The notes under the pieces: model-generated
Databases searched by the model: none
Told to the model about the DNA's origin: nothing
The model's input: only the letters and a program-made list of their open reading frames with translations
DNA from: Ramazzottius varieornatus
Lineage: Eukaryota > Tardigrada > Eutardigrada > Parachela > Ramazzottiidae
Assembly (NCBI GenBank): GCA_001949185.1
Contig: BDGG01000002.1
Coordinates: 1,509,145 to 1,573,144 of the forward strand
Direction: 5' to 3'
Length of the DNA stretch: 64,000 nucleotides
Program-made: the position numbers and the translations under genes
Shown here: positions 36,931 through 46,314 of the stretch, piece after piece
How the letters are laid out: each line of letters opens with the position of its first letter
Numbering within the stretch: position 1 is the stretch's first letter

Positions 36931-37732
36931 AATTGCCAGCACTAGCTACACCGGTGGACGGATGACTTAGACTGTGATTTGCCGAAATCACAGAACGGCT
37001 TCCCAGTATCAAGCGGAGCACAACTCGAAAACTTCAATCAATCAATCAAACTTTTCCCAATCTTGTAAAATCGCTGCAGATGCCGTTCGAGCACTGGGTT
37101 TCCTGATAGTGAGACAGAGTTTCCGCAACCGTGACAAGTTTACCCGTTCCATCAGTTCGTGGCAGGTCGCACGAGACAACTGCGTAATTCGATATTAGGC
37201 TGTCAGAAGGAAGGAAGGACAAGGGACTCTGAATCGCAAACTCATCAGAGGAAGCTCGAGCTCCAGACAGCACAATCCTTTTCTCAGGATGATTTCCCGA
37301 TTTTTTTCTGGATTGTTCTAGTGCTTTTTGACAATTTTCTCAAGTTTTTGATGAGTCATGAGTCGCGATTTCGGATTTGATCAATCAATTCTGTACTAAT
37401 CATTCGAAGATGTTGGTGTATTGCTTAATACGGAATTGATGACCATGTTGATAGTACCACTTGACGGCCCTGCTCTTCAGTGCACGATCAACAGGGTATA
37501 ATAATGCACTATGCCTGTACGTACAACAGATGACTAATGGTGGAGACCACTTTCGGTGCCAAGAAGTTTCTCTTTGATCTCCCGCTATGAGCTCAGGCTT
37601 GCCAGTTTGCCCCAATTCAAGGGCTTTAGAAGCCTGAGCAGCTTTCTACGATGACTCAAGTGGTCTATAAGTCAATCTAAAGCTCCGCTGGGAGGTCAGC
37701 CTTTTGGGCGGTGCTCTCGCGAAATTTATTAG
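36931..37732. other. Intergenic between two hAT-type MITEs
   Basis: No gene recognised. The short tandem TCAATCAATCAA occurs at about 37036 and again inside the Tc1-like element ends. Confidence 0.35.
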
Positions 37733-37740
37733 CCTCGAGT

Positions 37741-38167
37741 TAGAGCACGGAATCTGGCCGCACTGTACTGCAGCTATACTGTGCTGCAGCACAGCTGCAG
37801 TGCGTGAACTGACGAAATTTGTGCGGCACAGCACAGCATACAGCAGAAAGCCATAGACTACCACGCAGATGCACCTACCGAAAACTAACAAAAATTAAAG
37901 TTTTTGGGCATTCGAACGTCAGCCGTCTTAGCTTTGCCGTACTTTAGGGCAACGTTCTCCAGGTTGACTACCGATTTCGCTGGCTGAATTACAAACCACG
38001 TCAATACATCGGCGTTCCGCGTAGTTGCACCAGGTCAACGTGTATCTGCAGCACAGCTGCTTAGCCACTGGGCATGAAAGTTGTGCAGCGCAACGCTGCG
38101 TACAGCGCCCTGGTAGTAAGCGCAGCACAGTTACAGCGTACTTTTGGACCTGCGGCCCAGTGCTCTA
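37741..38167. mobile_element. hAT-type MITE (427 bp) with intact 8-bp target duplication
   Basis: Terminal TAGAGCAC (37741) is inverted at 38160-38167 (GTGCTCTA), with CCTCGAGT directly outside both ends (37733-37740, 38168-38175). The inner flanks hold many CTGCAGCACAG/GCTGTGC variants in both orientations. No coding content. Confidence 0.9.
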
Positions 38168-38189
38168 CCTCGAGTCTCTCGACAATCTA

Positions 38190-38781
38190 CCATTGCGGTC
38201 AGAAACGTGAGGACATGGAAAAATCAATCAATCAAAACCCAAGGCGGAGTTCGGGGCGGTATTACAATCAAAAGTTTTGATAAATTTTATTGAATGCGCT
38301 CTCTGAATCACCACTTGGTTCGCAGACCATTATTGAGAAGAAGATCCTCCAAACGCCTTTCCATCGTTCCGTACAACTTTTTACAGAGCTTAGCAATGTC
38401 ACCACTCAGACGTCGACGCCACAGAAGATCAGATGCCCACTTTCGAGAATGCCCAAAGTAACGTCCAATTTGGCTCCAGCTGATGTCGTCTTTCCTCATT
38501 GTTCTAGCTGCTGTCACCACCACGTCACTAACCCTGTGGCCTCGGCTCATTCTAGACTATATTACAGAACACAATGACAGAGGTAGCGATGGATATCACA
38601 GAAGAGATTACAGGAACTAAGAAGTCAGACTCCCGGCATCACAAAGGAACACCTGTTACGCCTGAAAACAGCTGACTGAACCGGAAACGTTGATCAAGGC
38701 TTTTGATTGCCGTGACGTCACGTTATGCGGTCGGTTCTGATTGATTTATTGGCCATGTCCTCACGTTTCTGACCGCAATGG
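38190..38781. mobile_element. Tc1/mariner-like element (592 bp), perfect 29-bp terminal inverted repeats
   Basis: CCATTGCGGTCAGAAACGTG... at 38190-38218 is matched exactly, inverted, at 38753-38781. TA sits outside both ends (38188-38189, 38782-38783). Weaker matching (AATCAATCA...AACC) extends the repeats to about 55 bp. It sits only 14 bp beyond the duplicated flank of the 37741-38167 element. Identical arms suggest a fairly recent insertion. Confidence 0.9.
38308..38550 (-). pseudogene. N-terminal helix-turn-helix fragment of the Tc1-like transposase
   Basis: This 80-codon frame inside the 592-bp element reads SWSQIGRYFGHSRKWASDLLW, which has the spacing of a transposase DNA-binding helix-turn-helix. 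There is no room for the DDE/D catalytic domain, so the element is an internally deleted, non-autonomous copy. The family match is judged by eye. Confidence 0.55.
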
Positions 38782-38987
38782 TAGTCAGACGCTGTCTGAA
38801 TTATCCGTCCACCGCTGCGTCCACCGCTGTCTAGCCATACCATATCGGTGATATCACCGCAGTATTCCTTGCTGCAGAGCTTTCATCAGCTTGGTGGGTG
38901 TTGGCGCGTTCCATCCTTCATGTGGATCTGATCTGGAGCCTTGATCACACTTAGAGCAACCATACTTAGAAGACAACTGGCTTCATA

Positions 38988-41900
38988 ATGGTGGCAGAAG
39001 ACGTGATCGGATTATTCAAGGAGATTGGTTTGTCGGACGAGAAAGCCAAGGAGACTGCGAAGAATGACCACGTGGCGAAGAATCTGAAAAGCGTTATTGA
39101 ATTGGTACGTTTCTTCTCTAGTGATTTTCTCTGTAAGATTAGCCGTTTCTGCTCAGTGTAACAATTGTTTCATCGCAGTCCAAGAAGACCATCTCTGGAA
39201 ACATTCCAAAACCGGCTGGGACCCTGCTATATGGTTTGGCCACCAAATTCAAGGAACAAGCTCGGGCCCACGTTCCTCTCCTTGTCGAATATATCTGCAA
39301 GGAAAAGCTGACTTCTGAACTGCAGTTAGCTGGTAAGATTCGTATCTCACAAGTTGGAAAAGAGTTTGAAGACGGATGGAAGAATTTGGATGGAATGCTA
39401 GAATGTGAAATTTCGGAGTCGATCAATCAATACCTAATCAACTCGACCCACTTCTGTGACGTCACGAAGTTGTTGCGGTAGACTTACTGTTGTGGTTCAA
39501 TTTCGATGACGCCGTGCGCTGGTGCGTCTTGCACCTGCATGCGCGTTGAATGCGGGCTCACGGTGTACGAGTATGCAGGTCTTGCTTCACGTGGACCATT
39601 TTGTTGCTGGCTTATGACTCAATTCCCGTTTCTCTTCCGGTGCCCCAACTTCTAACCTAGGAGCGTTGGCCGGACTTGCCTTTGTGTTTTGCAGCTGCCT
39701 TGGATTTTGTGTTGGCTCATTCAGCTTCTGAAGGTTTCAACACTGCAGATTTCGAGAAGACTTGTGGTGTCGGAGTATCATATACCGATGCGGAAGTCAC
39801 GATTGCGGTAGGAAAAACTATCTACTGTTGCTTGAATGATTAAATGGCACTATCGACTGGCTTAATATCAAAACAGGTTTGTAGGTGTCTGAAGCGGTTG
39901 CGAAACACAAGGATGCCATTGTTGAAAATCGGTATCGGCTCGTGGTGGGACCTGTAATAACTGACGCTCGAAAAAGCATTCCATGGGTCGAAGGCAAACG
40001 GTTAAAAGATGAGCTTGACAAGCAACTGGAGAAGCTTCTTGGCCCAAAGACTGCAGAGGACAACGAAAGGCCAGCCAAAAAGGTAAGAACAGTCAGTTAG
40101 CCATCACTGAGAGCTCGGCAACATTTCCCGAGAGGCGCAGGGTTCAATTTATCAGCTGAACGTGTGCGCCACTTTCGGAAAACGGTCTTGTTGAGTTCGC
40201 TTGCCTAGTCTCGAGTGTACTTATTTTGCTTTTTGTTTTGTTGCTTGATAGGTTGTTTCTTTTTCCGTTTAGAGAGTAGACAAGCCAGCAGGAGAAAAGT
40301 TCGACGGAAAAGACTCTTCTTCAAAGGCAGAATCAGCTGAAGCGCCTACCATTTCCGAGCTGATGAAGACGCGCGTCCATTTCCATGCGCCCGGTGAAAA
40401 TCACAGGACCGATGGCTATGTGGTGACAAAGAACACGACAGAGCTGTTAAAGAAACACCTGAAAGAAACAGGAGGGAAGGTACAAAATAAAAAAGTGGAA
40501 TGTTCGTTTCAAACTCACGTGTAATTTTTTTCATTGTGATTTTTAGGAATATTGATTCGTTGTAGGTTGTAACCCGCTTTCCTCCGGAGCCCAATGGTAT
40601 CCTTCATATTGGTCACGCCAAAGCCATCAACATCAACTTCGGTTATGCCGCAGCTAAGGATGGCTTATGCTACCTTCGCTTTGACGATACGAATCCAGAG
40701 AAAGAAGAGGAGAAGTTTTTCACAGCTATCCAAGATATGGTTGAATGGCTTGGTAAGCTATCTCCCCCTTCTTCATCATGGTTTTGATTCAATATCGGGC
40801 CTCGCTCTATTTTGGCCGTAGGTTACAAGCCGTACAAGATCACGCATTCTTCCGACTACTTCCAAGAGCTGTATGACCTTGCTGTTGAGCTGATCAAGTC
40901 CAACCAAGCTTACGTCTGTCATCAGAAAGCCGAAGAGCTGAAAGGCTTCAACCCTCCTCCTTCCCCTTGGGCCAACAGGCCGGTGGCGGAATCGCTTAAG
41001 CTTTTTGAAGATATGAAGTGTGGCATGTTCGAAGAAGGAGCTGCCACGTTGAGGATGCGCGTCGTCCTGGAAGAAGGCAAGGTAAACCGAAAAGTTCTTC
41101 GAAGTCGATTTTTTCTGCAACTTTTGCTGATGTCGTTTCGCGATGGGCGCTTCTTCGAGCTTTCCGGAAGTACTTTTGCGACAAAATTTCGACAAGGGTA
41201 GTTTTGGAACTTGTGTTGTATGGGTTGTGGCACTCTTCTGTTACAGGTTGATCCAGTGGCATATCGCATCAAGTACGTTCCCCATCATCGGACGGGAGAT
41301 AAGTGGTGCATCTACCCGACTTACGACTATACCCACTGCTTGTGTGACTCCTTAGAGAACATTTCGCATTCACTGTGCACGAAAGAGTTCCAGCAAAGAC
41401 GGTCCAGTTACTACTGGCTGTGTAACGCACTTAACGTGTACTGTCCGGTACAGTGGGAGTATGGACGGCTGAATGTCAACTACACTTTGGTATCTAAGAG
41501 GAAGATTGCCAAGCTCATCGAAACCCAAATCGTTCGGTAGGTTCGCCGGAGATTTTTCTCGAGCATTTAGAGTGTTGTTTCGTCGGGTTTATTTGTATGA
41601 TCTCAGAGACTGGGACGACCCACGGCTTTTCACCTTGACGGCACTGAGACGAAGAGGTTTTCCACCGGAAGCGATCAACAATTTCTGCGCACTGGTAACT
41701 ATTCTCTTCTTTAACTGTTTCTGTTTGTTTATTCTTCCGACAGCTCGGCGATGAAACCAGACAGGATTCTTCTTTTCCTAGTGGCGCACGCTTTCAGAAA
41801 TAAGACTAGGGAGGTGCGCCACTTGGAGAAGCGATCTTGTCGAGTTTGTTTATTGTCTCAAGTGGCGCACCTTGTCGGTGATATGGCTGAAAGCGAGCGC

Positions 41901-43007
41901 CACTTGTGGATACGATCGCCTGAAGGTTATTTGCTGAGCTTCCGAGTAGAATTAGACTTCAGATTTATATTAGTTCGAAGTGTCATGCATGATTTTTGGT
42001 TTTGCAGCTGGGTGTGACGATGGCTGAAATGGCTGTTGATCCGCAGCTACTGGAAGCCTGTGTACGAGACGTCCTGAACGTCACAGCTCCACGGACCATG
42101 GTGGTGCTCGAGCCACTCAAAGTGACGATAACCAACTTTCCCCACACATCTCATGTCCAAGTCGAAGCTCCCGACTTTCCTGACAAGCCGGCAAAGGGAA
42201 AGCACAACGTAGCCTTCGCCTCTGAGATTTACATCGAAGCCTCCGACTTCCGCAAAGTACGTCCTCACGATATCGTAGCTTCCCGTACCGTATCGCACCG
42301 AACTATCTGTTTCTGTTTTAAGATTTAGGAGGTCGGCCATCAAACTCGATGAGACCGTTTTCTTGAGTGGCGCAGTCTTTAGGCCAATAACGTTGAAACA
42401 TGCGCCAATGCAGAACTCTGGTTTATTGTTACTCGATAGATTATTCTAAGTATATATATTGTGTTTCTTACAGGAAGCCGACAAGAATTACAAACGGCTG
42501 ACGCTAAGCCAACCCGTCGGACTGCGGTACGCCAACGTTGTCATCGAAGTGAAAAAAGTTATAGAAGATAAGGAAGGTAACCCGGTGGAACTTCTGGCTG
42601 AATGTCGGCCACTGAACGAAGTGGAGAAACCCAAAGGGTTCATTCACTGGGTGTCCGAGCCCGTCGTTGTGGAAGTGAGGTTGTACGAGCGCCTCTTTAG
42701 ACACAAGGCTCCTGAAGACCCCAATGAAGTCCCCGGTGGATTTCTATCAGATTGCAACCTCGACTCCATTAGAGTCATACCAATTGCCTTGGCCGACAAA
42801 CATCTACTTGGCGCTAAGCTGTATGATAAGTTCCAGTTTGAACGCGTGGGCTTCTTCAGCGTTGATCCAGATACGACTTGCGACAGGGTACGTAGTCGTT
42901 TTGATCCATTAGTCAATTCAATTTATTTAGTTTGTAGTGTTTTCGTTCTTTTGTAGCTGGTCTTCAACCGAACGGTCTCTCTCAAAGAAGACACAGCCAA
43001 GAACTAA
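38988..43007 (+). CDS. QARS1: Cytosolic glutaminyl-tRNA synthetase
   Basis: Charges tRNA-Gln with glutamine in the cytosol. In animals it is part of the multi-synthetase complex. Twelve exons: 38988-39104, 39179-39332, 39695-39807, 39885-40082, 40273-40479, 40566-40752, 40822-41081, 41247-41536, 41607-41694, 42008-42256, 42474-42887, 42957-43007. All phases agree and the product is 775 residues, the usual animal length. Features: the N-terminal YqeY-like tRNA-binding region (residues 1-180); the class I signature [15 protein letters not shown] with HIGH; the [11 protein letters not shown] block; [12 protein letters not shown]; the KMSKS-equivalent [23 protein letters not shown]; and a C-terminal anticodon-binding beta-barrel with HWVSEPV and [16 protein letters not shown]. 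Three introns (40083-40272, 41695-42007, 42257-42473) carry copies of the 44-bp hairpin. Confidence 0.97.
40131..40173. repeat. 44-bp intronic hairpin, copy F (43 bp)
   Basis: AGAGGCGCAG ... GTGCGCCACT in GlnRS intron 4, followed by TCTTGTTGAGTTCGCTTGCC, a diverged version of the shared tail. The loop contains CTGAACG. Confidence 0.65.
41780..41823. repeat. 44-bp intronic hairpin, copy C (inverted loop)
   Basis: AGTGGCGCAC ... GTGCGCCACT in GlnRS intron 9. The loop starts GCTTTCAG, the inverse of the CTGAAAGC seen in other copies. It is followed by CGATCTTGTCGAGTTTGTTT. Confidence 0.8.
41861..41904. repeat. 44-bp intronic hairpin, copy D
   Basis: AGTGGCGCAC ... GAGCGCCACT, 37 bp after copy C in the same intron, loop ending GGCTGAAAGC. 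The two copies flank one shared tail segment. Confidence 0.8.
42366..42409. repeat. 44-bp intronic hairpin, copy E
   Basis: AGTGGCGCAG ... ATGCGCCAAT in GlnRS intron 10. The spacing is retained at 44 bp although both arms have mutated; the loop ends TTGAAACA. Confidence 0.65.
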
Positions 43008-43101
43008 CTACAACAAATATTTTAAACGAGTTTTTTAAGATTTATGTACTATCATCCCCCTCGTGTTTTCCTTTCATATGTTTTTCGCCTCGACAAGCAA
43101 C

Positions 43102-43107
43102 AATAAA
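43102..43107 (+). promoter_or_regulatory. Candidate polyadenylation signal of GlnRS
   Basis: AATAAA 95 bp after the GlnRS stop codon. Confidence 0.6.
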
Positions 43108-43131
43108 ATCAATCGAAATTAGTTTTTCGAA

Positions 43132-43290
43132 ATGACTACACGTGCGAGATATCCCACGCGTGAAGACGGACCGGCGAATGCGAAACGATGGCCCGGTGGA
43201 CGCAGACCTAAGCCGAGTTCATTAACCCGCAGTGGATCCAAACCTTGGGTTGATTACCTGTGTATTTCCTTTGTATCAGAAAATGGTTAG
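43132..43290 (+). CDS. Small open frame, possible 5' exon of the IQUB-like gene or chance
   Basis: A 52-codon ATG frame (MTTRARYPTREDGPANAKRW...) lies 25 bp after the GlnRS polyadenylation signal and ends just before GGTTAGT, which could be a donor. A second frame at about 43384-43548 (SGYKNGEAADASLFRSQSRY...) follows. No ubiquitin-like fold is recognisable in either. They may encode the missing N-terminus of the IQUB-like protein, but I could not join them in phase. Confidence 0.25.
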   Translation: MTTRARYPTREDGPANAKRWPGGRRPKPSSLTRSGSKPWVDYLCISFVSENG

Positions 43291-43696
43291 TGTACTCCTC
43301 AGATTGCCTGGTCTTCTTCTTCAAGGTCCTCTTCCTGCATTTCCGCCATCCCTTGTTATACTACTCTCCACTCCGGGACAGCTCCTCTGAGTGGCTACAA
43401 GAATGGAGAGGCTGCTGATGCTTCCTTGTTCCGTTCGCAGTCTCGGTACATACAGCTCAGCCGACGTCCTTTGTACTCGTCTTTACACCTGGATCACAAG
43501 CGATATGTGGCAGAAAGCGCAACAATCGAAAGATCTAAAGACGTGGACGGTCGGCAATAAACCAACCAAAATGATTGTCATGGAAATCAATGACCAGTGA
43601 ATACGTCTGTTGGAGAAGTTTCCGAGCAGGGCAGTAAGCCCAGTAGCTCGCAGCCGGTCCGCTCTTGATTCCAGTAGTTCAATTGAGTGACAGAAT

Positions 43697-45989
43697 ATGG
43701 ATGGCTCCGCCGCTCCTCTAGAGACCGACGACAACGCCACTAAGCCATTTTTGGGTGGATATCGGGACCGTATCAGAAATACTGAGTTCCACCACGCTGT
43801 CGCCCAGACTAACCCACGGGTGTTCAGCAGGACGAAAGATGCACAGTGTCGGGAGACCCAGACCAAGCATTTCAAGAATGCGTCGACGCAGGATGTCAGA
43901 GATGGCGCCACTCAGATGACCAAAGTGGGCCTTTATGTGGCAGACAAGAGGGACAAGATTCGATATTCAAGCAAGAGCCAGCGGACTGTTGACGAATACT
44001 TGGCTAGCCGTCTGAAAAAAGTGAGCTACTTCCCATCATTCTGATATACCTTTGCTTTCTCGCGGGGAGCTGGACGCACTGTTTATTTACTGTGTTTCTA
44101 CCAGCTGCTCTAATTTACCAATATTCACGTTGCGCTCTCTGGCATGATTTGATGTTGTACCTGAGTATACCGACCTTGTTGCGTTGTGCAGATCGTCCTG
44201 CTGCAGTCGTGCCTTCGACGATGGTTAGCCAAGCGCCGAGTGGACAAGGCTCGAGCAGATGCAGCGGGAAAAGCCCAGCTGGCCCAAAACTTGGAAGACT
44301 CTCTGACACGTGAGAAAGAAACTGTACTCCATAACGAACATTTACGAAAAACCCACCCAAAGACCAAATCTGATTTCGACCTCGTGTACAAAACCATCGA
44401 AGGTAACGTAATGAATTTCATTGCACGGCTGTTTTTGTTCTTACTGAAATCCAGACTTTCGTATCAAATGGTAAATTATATCTGTATAATAGACTGGAAG
44501 AAAGGCGAGCTGGCAAAGATCAACGAGGCGCTAGATGGACCTGAGCGGAAAGCCCTTCTGTGCAAACTGCATAAAGATGAAGTTGGTCTGCTGACCGCTG
44601 TCGAAGCTCAGAAGATCGCTGCGCGCGACGGACAAGATGAGCGAGCAAGGGATCGGCTTCTCGACAAGCTTCGTGCGCCCATCAAGTTTATGTCTTGCGG
44701 CACCGTACAGCAGCGACTAGAGATGGAGACACCTGACATTAGCCGCGCAAAAGAGCTGGTGCAGCTGTACTATGCCCTGCTCAATAAGAAGAACTCCAAG
44801 TCGGAACGACTGGACCTGCTGCTGTCCGTGACGACCACTGTAGCGGTACGATACTTCTCGCTTGATGGTGTGTGCCGGGTGACGGATGTACTTACAGGCC
44901 TTTGTCTGTGATTTGACATCAGAAATCTCCACCCTGATTGACCGGGAAGTCACCATCTTGACCAGCGGAATGACCATGACGGACCACGTTTTGGACGGAT
45001 TACGATTGCGGATGGCGAACTTGTTCTTGGAAATTATCAAGAACCCAAAATTTAACCCGCAAGTTGCCCGATTCCTGCCTGTAAGTTTTGCCGCAGTCAA
45101 CCTGCGCAGACGAATGACTTTCTGGCACAGGTAGTGCCGATGTCGTATGTCCACCAATCGTAGAAAAACGCCGAAGTTGTCGGCATGGTGAGCGGTCTAC
45201 TTTCTAGACATCCACGATTAGCCGCCGATGAAAAACGCAGCAACCTGAAATTTCCATCCGCACAAAATATTGTTGTTTGGTGTTTAGACGCTTCCTGGAA
45301 ATCCAGAAGCCTTGCCAAAGCGACTTTTCTGCACTTCCTGCAAGACTTACAAAATGGAGCGGCATTTCGAAGACAAACATTCTAGAAGCTACGGTGCCAC
45401 TTCGATGTGTTTCGATTGCTGCCGGCTGAACAACATTGCCATTGCGCGGCACGATATGGGTTTCTACCGACTGATGCTGCAGAACATTCGCAATTCCGAG
45501 ACAGCGTTGTCGCATGAAGTTGACCCAGTCATTCACAAGCTCAGCGAAATCGACCTGAAGCTCGTGCTTGAGACCATCTGGCAGATATCAAGCGCCATCT
45601 CGGGCCGACAGGACTTGTACGATTTGAAGTTTGTACGATGGGACAAGAATCGACCCTGGAGTCCGTGGAACTGTATATTGTTAACGAGACAAGAAGCCAC
45701 AGTACACCTTCGCCTGCTGAATAGAAAGGTAAATTTAAAAAGACTACACGCACACGTAAAGCCTACGAAAAAGAAACCGAGAATCGGATCTCGTTCTGTT
45801 GGTTCTTCATAACTGATGTCTTTTTCCTCCCAGATTTACAGTGAAGCTTTGACCACGAGAATCGAGATGAATCATCAAAGAGCCAGGGATATTTTTGCGG
45901 AACGACTCAGCAAGCCACAAAGCGCTCCCACCATTTGCAAATCCAGACCTTCTGGAACTGCCATTATCGAGACGCCATGTTCTATTTGA
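43697..45989 (+). CDS. IQUB: IQUB-like (IQ motif and ubiquitin-like domain) ciliary protein
   Basis: IQUB is an axonemal protein linked to radial spokes of motile cilia and sperm flagella (family knowledge). Six exons in phase (43697-44020, 44192-44402, 44493-44845, 44898-45080, 45288-45728, 45834-45989) give 555 residues. The start of exon one reads KPFLGGYRDRIRNTEFHHA, the characteristic IQUB block. The IQ helix is IVLLQSCLRRWLAKRRVDKA. Then come a long helical region, a compact zinc-binding-like motif CTSC...CFDCC (exon 5) and a conserved C-terminal part (DLKFVRWDKNRPWSPWNCIL). The ubiquitin-like domain expected N-terminally was not found. The true start may lie upstream (an acceptor-like GTGACAG precedes the first ATG). 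The 790-residue vertebrate length also suggests missing 5' exons. Confidence 0.85.
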
Positions 45990-46314
45990 TATAACTGTTC
46001 ACGCGTTTCACTTGCGAAATATGACTTTTTCGCCAACTTGGTTTCGAAAAAAATGGATCGCTTGCGGCTCTTTTGTGCTATGATATGCTCAGCAGCAGTG
46101 TTTAGTAGGCAGTTTCGCGTAACAAGATGTTGTAATGAGGTAATCGATATGGCTCGTAGAGAATGCAGCGGCCATGTCTTCACTGAAGTTCAGAATAAAG
46201 CTTCCGCGCAGCATTACATGAAAGATTGTCTCACCACAACATCGCGGAAGACCGACTCTCTCGCATGCGCTGAAGCTTAACATCGGAGCTCAGTGTTGGT
46301 CTCTAGGCTCGAAG
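45990..46314. other. Gap between IQUB-like and chitinase-like genes
   Basis: No supported gene. It must hold the IQUB 3' UTR and the promoter of the next gene. No AATAAA was noticed. Confidence 0.35.

Noticed and set aside
43890-43920. GGCGCCACT in the IQUB exon, and similar words at 48485, 53273 and 57690, as hairpin copies
   Set aside because: They lie in coding sequence, lack the second arm at 44 bp and lack the loop or tail motifs.
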